This document shows positions 26,601 through 33,588 of a stretch of 64,000 bases of DNA, piece after piece. Position numbers and translations under genes: made by a program. The first letter of the stretch is position 1, and each line of letters begins with the position of its first letter. The DNA comes from Candidatus Kapaibacterium sp. (GTDB taxonomy: Bacteria > Bacteroidota > Ignavibacteria > Kapaibacteriales > UBA2268). The notes under the pieces were generated by a model. It saw only the letters and a program-made list of their open reading frames with translations, ran no database searches and was not told the origin of the DNA. The stretch spans positions 1 through 64,000 of the forward strand of contig CALHGZ010000008.1 in NCBI GenBank assembly GCA_938031175.1, given 5' to 3'.

Positions 26601-27218
26601 TTTGCGATGAGCAATTACAAGTTCTTGGTCTATCATCTGTCGCATTATCTCATCGCTTATTAATTCGATTTTTGAAACTTCGTGCGATGTACGAAATCCA
26701 TCGAAAAACATTATGAATGGAATTCTTGATTCGAGGGTGCTTGCTTGAGCAATTAGCTCAAAATCCATCACTTCCTGAATTGAAGCTGCAGATAACATTG
26801 CAAAGCCTGTTGTACGAGCTGCCATAACATCGCTATGGTCTCCAAAAATTGACAAGGCATGGGTTGCTATCGAACGGGCACTTATATTAAATACCGAAGG
26901 AGTTAACTCCCCAGCTATTTTGAACATATTCGGTATTTTGAGCAATAGTCCTTGAGAAGCAGTAAAAGTTGTAGTTAATGCACCTGCTTGCAGTGAACCG
27001 TGGACGGCACCAGCAGCACCAGCTTCACTTTGCATCTCAACTACAGTTGGAACAACACCCCATATATTTTTTATACCTTTTGCTGCCCATTCATCTGCAT
27101 ACTCGCCCATATTTGAGGACGGTGTAATCGGATATATTGCACATACTTCGTTAACTCTGTAAGCTACGTAAGCTGCAGCTTCATTGCCATCGATTGTAAC
27201 ATATACTTTATCACTCAT
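23661..27218 (-). CDS. nifJ: Pyruvate:ferredoxin (flavodoxin) oxidoreductase
   Basis: The 1185-residue homodimeric-type enzyme converts pyruvate, CoA and oxidised ferredoxin to acetyl-CoA, CO2 and reduced ferredoxin. Domains in order: pyrimidine-binding domain (AAYVAYRVNEVCAIYPITPS), gamma domain near residues 415-630, a two-[4Fe-4S] ferredoxin insert (CIQCGKCAIVCP and CTGCGVCVEACP, about 690-770), and the TPP domain (CAGCGETPY, then GDGWAYDIGFGGLDHVL with LDTEVYSNTGGQTS) plus the final cluster Cys region. The length is normal. The DHODH-like gene follows on the same strand and ferritin lies upstream, closed by its own terminator, so nifJ should have its own promoter in 27219-27390. I could not find a consensus one. 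Confidence 0.96.
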   Translation of the reverse strand: MSDKVYVTIDGNEAAAYVAYRVNEVCAIYPITPSSNMGEYADEWAAKGIKNIWGVVPTVVEMQSEAGAAGAVHGSLQAGALTTTFTASQGLLLKIPNMFKIAGELTPSVFNISARSIATHALSIFGDHSDVMAARTTGFAMLSAASIQEVMDFELIAQASTLESRIPFIMFFDGFRTSHEVSKIELISDEIMRQMIDQELVIAHRKRALNPDRPVLRGTAQNPDVFFQNRETINPFYDKCPDIVQKTMDKFASLTGRQYQLFQYVGHPEADRIIILMASGCETAHETVEYLNENGENVGVLKVRLFRPFDIKRFMQAIPSTVKAISVLDRTKEPGATGEPLYLDVINALMEGLNNGYGNLKSMPKVIGGRYGLSSKEFTPSMVKAVFDNLKSEKPKHHFTVGIKDDVTFTSLDFDPNFNIEPDNVIRAMFYGLGSDGTVSANKNSIKIIGENTDNFAQGYFVYDSKKAGAVTISHLRFGPKPIRSTYLITHANFIACHQTVFLEKYDMLKDLVDGGTFLINAPWKPEEVWDNLPRTTQQRILDKKAKVYVIDAQKVAEDSGMGRRINTVMQVCFFAISNVLPREEAIEKIKDSIKKTYFRKGEEIVRMNLMAVDNTLDNLFEVPIPDKITAKFDIRPPVPDYAPEFVKNVLGEIIAGRGDNLPVSAFPKDGTFPTATARYEKRNIALEIPVWVPELCIQCGKCAIVCPHATIRIKSYDAKYLEGAPPTFKYMDTKEKDWIGEKYTIQIAPEDCTGCGVCVEACPAKDKKDASRKALNMYPQVPLREIEAKNWEFFLSIPDKDVTEIKVNNIRQQQLQLPLFEFSGACAGCGETPYVKLMSQLFGDRAIIANATGCSSIYGGNLPTTPWTVNKEGRGPAWSNSLFEDTAEFGLGFRLAIDKQKDLAILLLKKLASQLGESLVDALINAEQKTEAGIKEQRKRVELLRERLNEINSEDAITLSEIADYLVRKSVWILGGDGWAYDIGFGGLDHVLALGKDVNMLVLDTEVYSNTGGQTSKATPLSAIAKFSAGGKPTRKKDLGLMAMTYGNVYVASVAMGAKDDHTLKAFLEAEAYEGPSIIIAYSHCIAHGIDMTQPLKYQKALVDSGQWLLYRYHPERLKMGENPLILDSKAPKLPVSEYLNMETRFKMLTKIRPDAAKEFFRQAQEDVENRFKYYQYLAERRIQ

Positions 27219-27390
27219 AAATTAGCCCTTATTTTATTCAAACAATTTATCAACTTAATAAAATTATATTATCTACTATCTTAAATTTTTTCAAATTACA
27301 AAATATGTTTGGTTTAAAGGTTTTACAAAACTTATATGTCTCCATCTTGTTGTTGTTGTAACACATTAATTTATATAGCTTTATTTAATA

Positions 27391-27420
27391 TAAAAAAGGG
27401 GTAGTTTTAAACTACCCCTT
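27391..27420 (-). terminator. Intrinsic terminator after ferritin
   Basis: The palindrome AAGGGGTAGTTTTAAACTACCCCTT is followed on the minus strand by TTTTTTATA. It ends the hydrogenase / kinase / ferritin gene run before nifJ. Confidence 0.88.
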
Positions 27421-27440
27421 AATATATTGTCCTGGAACAA

Positions 27441-27947
27441 TTATGCAGCGGGTGGATTAAAAGTTCTGCTCTTTAATTCATTATCGATTAGGAATAAGCT
27501 TGAAGGATTATCTCCTGCTAATTTTAATCTTGCGACTATATCGCTGACTGTTGCTTCTTCTTCGACTTGCTCAGTAATATACCATTGCATTAAAATATGC
27601 GTGGCGTGGTCACCTTCTTTAATCGCTAAATCCGCTAATTCGTTAATCCAACCTGTTACTAGTTGCTCGTGGTTATATGATGCTTCGAAAGCTTCAAGCG
27701 GAGTTTGCCAATTAGATGGAGGTGCAGAAATTTCTCCAATTTTTGCTTTTCCACCCCTATCTAATATATAGTCAAACAATTTCAGTGCATGGAACATTTC
27801 TTCTTGTGCCTGGACTCTCATCCAGTTTGCAAAGCCACTGAGATTTATTGAATGATAAAAACCAGCCATTGATAAATATAAATTCGATGAGTACATTTCC
27901 CTTGTCAATTGCTGATTTAATGCATCTTCAATTACCTTTTTAATCAT
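27441..27947 (-). CDS. ftnA: Ferritin
   Basis: The 168-residue four-helix protein has the ferroxidase-centre pattern: Glu17 region (REMYSSNLYLSMAGF), AQEEMFHALKLFDYILDRGG (Glu and His ligands) and EEEATVSDIVARLKLAGD near the end. No haem-binding Met typical of bacterioferritin is evident, so it is an FtnA-like iron store. GGAG precedes the ATG. It lies 18 bp downstream of the histidine kinase and is probably on the same transcript, where it might supply or buffer iron for the Fe-S-rich enzymes around it (inference). Confidence 0.92.
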   Translation of the reverse strand: MIKKVIEDALNQQLTREMYSSNLYLSMAGFYHSINLSGFANWMRVQAQEEMFHALKLFDYILDRGGKAKIGEISAPPSNWQTPLEAFEASYNHEQLVTGWINELADLAIKEGDHATHILMQWYITEQVEEEATVSDIVARLKLAGDNPSSLFLIDNELKSRTFNPPAA

Positions 27948-27965
27948 TTTTGTTCTCCAAATAGT

Positions 27966-29399
27966 TTATAATTTTTTGAATTCAATTATAAATTCTGTTC
28001 CAGGAATATTGGCTGATTTTTGCAGGTGGGATGGTGATTCAAGTTTAATCGTTGCATTGTAGTATTTTAAAGCTTCCAATACAACAGACATCCCTAAACC
28101 AGTTCCTTCTATTCCTTTTTTCTTTGAAATTGTTGAACGATAAAAATCATTAAATATTTTGTCTTTTTCTTTATCAGGTATTCCGATTCCGCTATCAGCA
28201 ATTGATATTACCAATACCTTTGGAGAATCATTTATATATATCTCTACTTCACCTCCAGAATCTGTATATTTTAAACTATTTGAAATTAAATTTGCAAAGG
28301 CGAGTTTTAGAATTGTTTTATCTCCATTAAAATATATTTCCTCGTCTGGGTAGGATTTTATTTGAACTTGAATTTCTTTCGTTTGAATCGTATCCTTAAA
28401 TTCATCTAGAATTTCCTTGAAAAAAGCAACTAAATTTATTGGTTGGACTTTTGTTGTCAATATCCCGAGTTTTAAGCTGGACAAATATAAAATATCATTA
28501 ATTAATTCGATTCCATTATTTAATCTAATTTTTGAACGTTCAAGAGGTGTTTTCAACTGCATAGGAATTTCACCATATGCACCTTCAAGCATCATATTTA
28601 TATATGTTATAACTGCACTTAGTGGAGTTTTCAAATCGTGTACAAAGGACATAATGTATTTCGATTTAGCTTTTTCCGCTCTCTCAAGTTCATTATATGC
28701 CTCGTCCAAAGATCGATGACTGCGGTATAATTCTTTTGCAATTGAATTTGCTAAATATGTACTTAAATATAGCGCCAATGCAAAAATTGCATAAAAAACT
28801 ATTATGTATTGAATATTATAATAGGAATCTTCTGTAATTAAACCATAAATAGGATGGTGAGGTATATATCCCAGGTATTCGAATAATGTTATTAACACTG
28901 ATATAATGAAAACAGCAGTAATTATGATAGTCATTATAATACCAGGTAGGAATAGACTGCCAATTATTACATGGAATATATACAACACGAAAATGGGCGT
29001 TTCAATTCCTCCCGTGAAATAAATAAAAAGTATCAAAGCTAAAAAATCGGTGCATATTTGTAAAAGAGAAAAATGTGTGCTCCTAAATTTAAACTGTTTT
29101 TTAGATTCGCTTTCCTCACGGAACCAACCTCTTGCAGTGGCAAGTTTACGCCATAACAAATGATAAAAAATATTATATACCAAAATTGATAATGCAATTA
29201 TCCAATGCGGTTTAGTGTCTAAATCAAAATCTGGGTAGATAATTTTCAATAAATATGTACCCAGAATCATTGAAGTAAGCATTAAAACAGCACCATATCT
29301 GAGCTTAATAAGCCATAAATTCCTTCTCCGGATTTCGACCCAAAAATCCTCGAATTGTACCCTTTCTGGCACTAGCGTAAATATGGATTGCTTTTTCAC
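27966..29399 (-). CDS. Membrane sensor histidine kinase next to the hydrogenase operon
   Basis: The 477-residue protein begins at GTG. Residues about 30-220 contain around six hydrophobic helices with short loops and no evident periplasmic sensor domain. A coiled-coil linker (SLDEAYNELERAEKAKSK) leads to the HisKA box FVHDLKTPLSAV with the phospho-accepting His (about residue 255). The HATPase domain has LISNSLKYTDSGGEVE (N box), DSGIGIPD (G1), the F box KIFNDFYRS and GTGLGMSVV (G2). It sits 85 bp downstream of hydA, and the receiver protein at the head of the same gene run is the obvious partner. The signal (membrane redox state, quinone or a gas) is not deducible. Confidence 0.9.
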   Translation of the reverse strand: MKKQSIFTLVPERVQFEDFWVEIRRRNLWLIKLRYGAVLMLTSMILGTYLLKIIYPDFDLDTKPHWIIALSILVYNIFYHLLWRKLATARGWFREESESKKQFKFRSTHFSLLQICTDFLALILFIYFTGGIETPIFVLYIFHVIIGSLFLPGIIMTIIITAVFIISVLITLFEYLGYIPHHPIYGLITEDSYYNIQYIIVFYAIFALALYLSTYLANSIAKELYRSHRSLDEAYNELERAEKAKSKYIMSFVHDLKTPLSAVITYINMMLEGAYGEIPMQLKTPLERSKIRLNNGIELINDILYLSSLKLGILTTKVQPINLVAFFKEILDEFKDTIQTKEIQVQIKSYPDEEIYFNGDKTILKLAFANLISNSLKYTDSGGEVEIYINDSPKVLVISIADSGIGIPDKEKDKIFNDFYRSTISKKKGIEGTGLGMSVVLEALKYYNATIKLESPSHLQKSANIPGTEFIIEFKKL

Positions 29400-29409
29400 C
29401 AGATTTCAA

Positions 29410-29435
29410 TGCTCATTTGTTATAAAAAATGAGCA
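29410..29435. repeat. Perfect 9-bp inverted repeat directly upstream of the histidine kinase
   Basis: TGCTCATTT-(8 nt)-AAATGAGCA ends 11 bases before the GTG start. It could form an RNA hairpin at the translation start or be a DNA operator. No adjacent T run follows on the minus strand. Confidence 0.7.
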
Positions 29436-29484
29436 AAATTTTTAATATAAACTTTCATATTATTTTTATGTTATCATATTAATA

Positions 29485-31359
29485 TCAGTCTATATACCTA
29501 CCCCGCCTTACATAATGGGTGTGTAACAGCTTATGGGAAATATGCCCACAGGGACCATCTGTTAAAAACTTTTCATAAATAAACTTAATGTGTGGATTTT
29601 CGTGAGATTTTCTTACACTTAATTCCATTTCTTCTTTGTATATAGCTTCTGCACGTTTTTTCCTAATTTCCGGAGATGTTGGGATAGGTTGTCCACCACC
29701 ACCAATACATCCACCAGGACAAGCCATGATCTCTACAAAATGATAATCATCAAGTTCGCCACGAATCAACATCTCCATAACTTTTTTTGCATTAGCAGTT
29801 CCGTGTGCAATGATAAATTTTAGTTCTAACCCTTCTAAGAATGACCATTCAGGTTTGACCTCTGTCAATAAAATAGATGCTTCCTTTATTCCCTCAAATC
29901 CACGGCATACTTCTATATTCAGATTCTGGAATGGTACCTGTCTTCCTGTAACTAATTCATAGACTGTTCTCAAAGCTGCTTCCATAACTCCACCGGTAGC
30001 ACCAAAAATTAAACCGGCGCCCGATGCTTCGCCAAATGGATCATCAAAGTTTGATTTTGGTAATTCTGGCAAATTCAACCCTGCTTCTTTAATCATCTGT
30101 GCCATCTCACGTGTCGTCAAGCCATAATCAATATCTTTATAACCGGAAGATCTCATCTCAGGTCGGTTGCACTCGAATTTTTTAGCAGAACAAGGCATTA
30201 AAGCTACTGTAACTATATTTGCTGGATCTATATTGTGCAATTCCGCATAAAATGTCTTTAATATTGCTCCAAACATTTGTTGCGGTGATTTGCAAGTTGA
30301 TAGATAATCCAAATAATCAGGATAGAAATGTTCTATGTATTTTATCCAACCCGGTGAGCAAGAGGTAAATTGAGGAAGTTTGATATTGTCATCTTTATCA
30401 ACTAATTTTTTCTTCAACCTCAATAGTAGCTCCGTACCTTCTTCCATTATCGTTAAATCGGCTGAGAAATTCGTGTCGAAAACTCTATCAAATCCAATCA
30501 TTCTTAGGGCTGTATTTAACTCTCCAGTCATCGAATGACCAGGTGGCAAACCAAATTCTTCTCCAATAGAAGCACGTGGCGACGGAGCTGTCTGTATAAT
30601 TACATGCTTTTCAGGATTATCTATTGCCTCCCATATTTCATCAGATGGATCATTTGCTTTGAGTGCTGCTGTTGGACAGCGATTTATACATTGACCACAA
30701 TTGATACAGATAACATCGGCAAGCGGTTTGTCCATAAATGTGGAAATTTTAGTTCTATCGCCTCTGTATGTTGCTTCTAAAACTCCTACTTCTTGCAAAT
30801 CTATACAAGTACGAACACACCTTTTGCACAATACACATTTATCCATATCTCTAATGACTGCAAAAGAGGAACGATCAACGCTATATCTTCGTTCTTGAAT
30901 ATGACCATACCTGAAAAAGTCAACACCATATTCTTTTGCTAATGTTTGTAACTCACAATTGTTATTGCGGTGGCAAGTATAGCATTGACCATAATGTTCG
31001 GACAACAACAAATCTAATATATGCCTACGTGCTTTTCTGACCTTTTCTGAGCTAGTCCAGACATTTATTCTATTTGTAATAGGATATGCACAAGAGGCTT
31101 GTAAAGTTTTCATCCCTTCTACTTCAACAACACAAATTCTGCAAACTCCTGCTATACACAAATCTTCGTGATAGCATAATGTTGGTATATGAATACCATT
31201 TGAGCGGCAAGCTTCCAAAATTGTAACACCTAATGGAACCTTAAAATCTTTACCATTAATTTCAATCTCTACTATATTACCTATGTCGGCTTTACTATCT
31301 TTATCGATTATCTGTCTTTGCTGGCTCACCGGAGCTCTTTTCAAGATTTTTGCATTCAT
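29485..31359 (-). CDS. [FeFe] hydrogenase catalytic subunit (HndD/HydA type)
   Basis: The enzyme reversibly reduces protons to H2. From the chosen ATG it has about 624 residues: an N-terminal [2Fe-2S] domain (CYHEDLCIAGVCRICVVE), a His-ligated [4Fe-4S] site (HYGQCYTCHRNNNCEL), two [4Fe-4S] sites (CVLCKRCVRTC, CINCGQCINRCP), and the H-cluster domain with L1 FTSCSPGW, L2 MPCSAKKFE and L3 EIMACPGGCIGGGGQP. The C-terminus has the small-subunit-like GHISHKLLHTHY. Genes for NuoE- and NuoF-like subunits precede it, as in NAD(P)-linked trimeric enzymes. The track start (31398) is a TTG inside the previous gene. ATG 31359 lies 10 nt after the NuoF-like stop. The maturases HydE, HydF and HydG are not in the window. 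Confidence 0.94.
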   Translation of the reverse strand: MNAKILKRAPVSQQRQIIDKDSKADIGNIVEIEINGKDFKVPLGVTILEACRSNGIHIPTLCYHEDLCIAGVCRICVVEVEGMKTLQASCAYPITNRINVWTSSEKVRKARRHILDLLLSEHYGQCYTCHRNNNCELQTLAKEYGVDFFRYGHIQERRYSVDRSSFAVIRDMDKCVLCKRCVRTCIDLQEVGVLEATYRGDRTKISTFMDKPLADVICINCGQCINRCPTAALKANDPSDEIWEAIDNPEKHVIIQTAPSPRASIGEEFGLPPGHSMTGELNTALRMIGFDRVFDTNFSADLTIMEEGTELLLRLKKKLVDKDDNIKLPQFTSCSPGWIKYIEHFYPDYLDYLSTCKSPQQMFGAILKTFYAELHNIDPANIVTVALMPCSAKKFECNRPEMRSSGYKDIDYGLTTREMAQMIKEAGLNLPELPKSNFDDPFGEASGAGLIFGATGGVMEAALRTVYELVTGRQVPFQNLNIEVCRGFEGIKEASILLTEVKPEWSFLEGLELKFIIAHGTANAKKVMEMLIRGELDDYHFVEIMACPGGCIGGGGQPIPTSPEIRKKRAEAIYKEEMELSVRKSHENPHIKFIYEKFLTDGPCGHISHKLLHTHYVRRGRYID

Positions 31360-31369
31360 AATTATACCA

Positions 31370-32542
31370 TTACCATTGTGTAAAAATTTCGTTTTCAAAA
31401 TGTGTCATAATTGCAATAAAAGGATTTGGGCTTGATTGACCTAAACCACATTTTGAGGCTATTTGCATTGTCTTACCTAATTCAATCAATTCCTTGAGGT
31501 AACTCATCGAACATTCCCCACGTTCAATCATCTGTACTCCTTCAAGAAGTTTTATATTGCCTATTCTACAGGGTGTGCACTGCCCGCAAGATTCTTCAAC
31601 AAAAAATTCCATAAAATTTTTTAAAACCTGCAACATATCGCGGTCTTTATTAAATATGATTATCGAACCACCTGTGGATACATCCTCGAAAGAGATATTC
31701 CTTCCGAATTCAGATTTTGGCACGCAAATTCCCGATGCACCTCCGATTTGAACCGCTTTTGTATCCTTAGCAGCAACCATTTCTAACATTTCGTTAATAG
31801 TCGTTCCAAAGGGAACTTCATAAACTCCGGGCTTTTCGCAATCACCTGATACAGAGATCAACTTAGTGCCCTTTGATCTATCTGTACCAATTTTTTCGAA
31901 CCATTCTGCACCTTTAAAAATTATAACAGGTACTGCTGCAAATGTCTCTACATTGTTGACAATAGTCGGATATCCCATAAAGCCGGTATTTACTGGGTAA
32001 GGTGGTCTATTACGTGGTTCACCTCGATGACCTTCGAGAGATTCAATTAAAGCCGATTCTTCTCCACATACATAAGCACCTGAACCAAGTCGTATTTCTA
32101 TATCGAAGTGAAAATTAGAACCTAAAATATTGTTGCCAAGTTGATTTTCCGAGTACATCTTATCAATTTCGCTTTTTAATTTATTTAGCAAATACCTGTA
32201 CTCTCCACGTAAATATACGTAACCTTTGGATGCTCCAATTGCATAGCCTGCTATTATCATACCTTCAAAAACAAGTCTTGTATATTCATCGAGCAAGACC
32301 CTATCTTTGAATGTTCCAGGTTCCCCTTCATCAGCATTACAAATAACGAACTTTTTCTCTGAAATAGCAGCAGCGGCAAGCATCCATTTCGTACCTGTTG
32401 GGAATCCCGCTCCACCTCTACCTTTTAAACCTGATTCTCTAATCTCCATAATTATTTCTTGTGGTTTCAACTCGAGGGCTTTTTTTAAACCATCACCATG
32501 GTTTTCTTTGTTAAATAATACTGTTCCATTGATTATTGGCAT
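31370..32542 (-). CDS. NuoF-like flavoprotein subunit of the hydrogenase (reduced HydB/HndC)
   Basis: The 390-residue protein carries the NAD(H)/FMN-binding core: LKGRGGAGFPTGTKW, NADEGEPGTFKDR, GAYVCGEESALIESLEG, and a [4Fe-4S] site in ESCGQCTPCRIG plus the later Cys of SKCGLGQSSPNP. It would exchange electrons between NAD(H) and the hydrogenase. It is clearly shorter than typical HydB/HndC: the N-terminal thioredoxin-like [2Fe-2S] domain and the C-terminal two-[4Fe-4S] ferredoxin domain are both missing, leaving a NuoF-sized minimal subunit. Both ends look natural (start after a short spacer, stop followed by hydA 10 nt later), so this is not a broken gene. Confidence 0.92.
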   Translation of the reverse strand: MPIINGTVLFNKENHGDGLKKALELKPQEIIMEIRESGLKGRGGAGFPTGTKWMLAAAAISEKKFVICNADEGEPGTFKDRVLLDEYTRLVFEGMIIAGYAIGASKGYVYLRGEYRYLLNKLKSEIDKMYSENQLGNNILGSNFHFDIEIRLGSGAYVCGEESALIESLEGHRGEPRNRPPYPVNTGFMGYPTIVNNVETFAAVPVIIFKGAEWFEKIGTDRSKGTKLISVSGDCEKPGVYEVPFGTTINEMLEMVAAKDTKAVQIGGASGICVPKSEFGRNISFEDVSTGGSIIIFNKDRDMLQVLKNFMEFFVEESCGQCTPCRIGNIKLLEGVQMIERGECSMSYLKELIELGKTMQIASKCGLGQSSPNPFIAIMTHFENEIFTQW

Positions 32543-32551
32543 AATATTCTC

Positions 32552-33025
32552 CTATTTGCAATTTTTCAATATTTCAATTGCTTTTCGGGGTGTAAGATGT
32601 GTGTAAACTGTGTCATTAATCAACATAGCTGGACCAGCGTCGCACATTCCCATACAATTGATATATTCAAGAGTAAACTTTTTATCCTGGGTTGTTTCTC
32701 CAAATTTTATATCCAGTTCGCGTTCAATAGCCCTTGCAATAGCTTCTTTTCCAGCGAGGTCACAGGAAATTGTTTTACACAATCTGACTATATATCTGCC
32801 TTCTTCTTTAACCCTCATAAAGCCATAAAATGTGACTACTCCATAGACTTCGACTGGGTGAATATCCAGCAATCTGGCTACTTCCTGCTGAGCAAATTCT
32901 GAAATATGACCATGCTTGTTCAATATCCTTTGGAGTATCGGCAATAGATTATCGCGTGTATTACCATATTCATTTACTATTCCTTCTATCTCAGCTGTTA
33001 AAGCACTTTTTTCTGATACTAACAT
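32552..33025 (-). CDS. NuoE-like [2Fe-2S] subunit of the hydrogenase (HydC/HndA)
   Basis: The 157-residue thioredoxin-like protein has four cluster ligands arranged as CKTISC (CxxxxC) and CMGMC (CxxxC), the standard NuoE pattern. The helical N-terminus (LLPILQRILNKHGHISEFAQQEVARLL) is also typical. It would relay electrons between the flavoprotein and the hydrogenase. It lies between the receiver protein (14-bp gap) and the NuoF-like gene (9-bp gap), so the four genes look like one operon. Confidence 0.92.
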   Translation of the reverse strand: MLVSEKSALTAEIEGIVNEYGNTRDNLLPILQRILNKHGHISEFAQQEVARLLDIHPVEVYGVVTFYGFMRVKEEGRYIVRLCKTISCDLAGKEAIARAIERELDIKFGETTQDKKFTLEYINCMGMCDAGPAMLINDTVYTHLTPRKAIEILKNCK

Positions 33026-33039
33026 TTCACTCTCCTTAA

Positions 33040-33405
33040 TTATTGCAATAATTCAGCAATTTTTTCCAATAGTATTTTAGACTCCACCGGCTTTTCTAAA
33101 AATACGTCTGCAGGTACGGTCTCTGATGTACCATATTCAAAGCCTGTAACTTTACTGATTGATGTTAATAAAATTATCGGAGCTTTAATTCCAAGCTTTC
33201 TAAATTTATTAGCAAGATAAAATCCATCATCAGCTTCAACCATCATAATATCAAGGATAATCAAATCAGGTTGCTCGCTTTTTACCAAATTGATAGCATC
33301 ATCCGGATTGTTTGCAGTAACTGGTGTGTAACCATTATTAATTAACAGAATTTTTATGGCTTCCAGGATATCTGGGTCATCGTCAATTATTGCTATTTTG
33401 GGCAT
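33040..33405 (-). CDS. Stand-alone response-regulator receiver at head of hydrogenase operon
   Basis: The 121-residue protein is a single receiver domain with the acidic pair D8-D9/D10 (AIIDDDPDILEAI), phospho-acceptor D52 (LIILDIMM), the switch Thr/Ser region ILLTS and the conserved Lys in FLEKPVE. There is no output domain, so it must act through protein contact or phosphotransfer (CheY/Spo0F-like). It is the first gene of the run that continues through NuoE-like, NuoF-like, hydA and the histidine kinase. Confidence 0.9.
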   Translation of the reverse strand: MPKIAIIDDDPDILEAIKILLINNGYTPVTANNPDDAINLVKSEQPDLIILDIMMVEADDGFYLANKFRKLGIKAPIILLTSISKVTGFEYGTSETVPADVFLEKPVESKILLEKIAELLQ

Positions 33406-33588
33406 ATTCTCCTCTTTTTCAATAAATTATAATTTTTTATTTACTAAATTATCTGCCAAATAACCGTACAAAAAAACATATAGAAGCCCTGTAATCGTTG
33501 TGTTGCAAATTAAAAAATTTATTTTAATGCTAATTAAATAAAAAGAGTTAATTTTATACGAATGTTAACTAAATCCAATTGAATAATT

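Noticed and set aside
24155-26716. Several 60-90-residue ORFs within nifJ, on both strands
   Set aside because: They are antisense or frame-shifted shadows of a complete, well-conserved PFOR coding sequence.
31360-31398. Track TTG start of the hydrogenase gene
   Set aside because: It would overlap the NuoF-like gene by 29 bases with a non-family N-terminus. The ATG at 31359 is just after the upstream stop.
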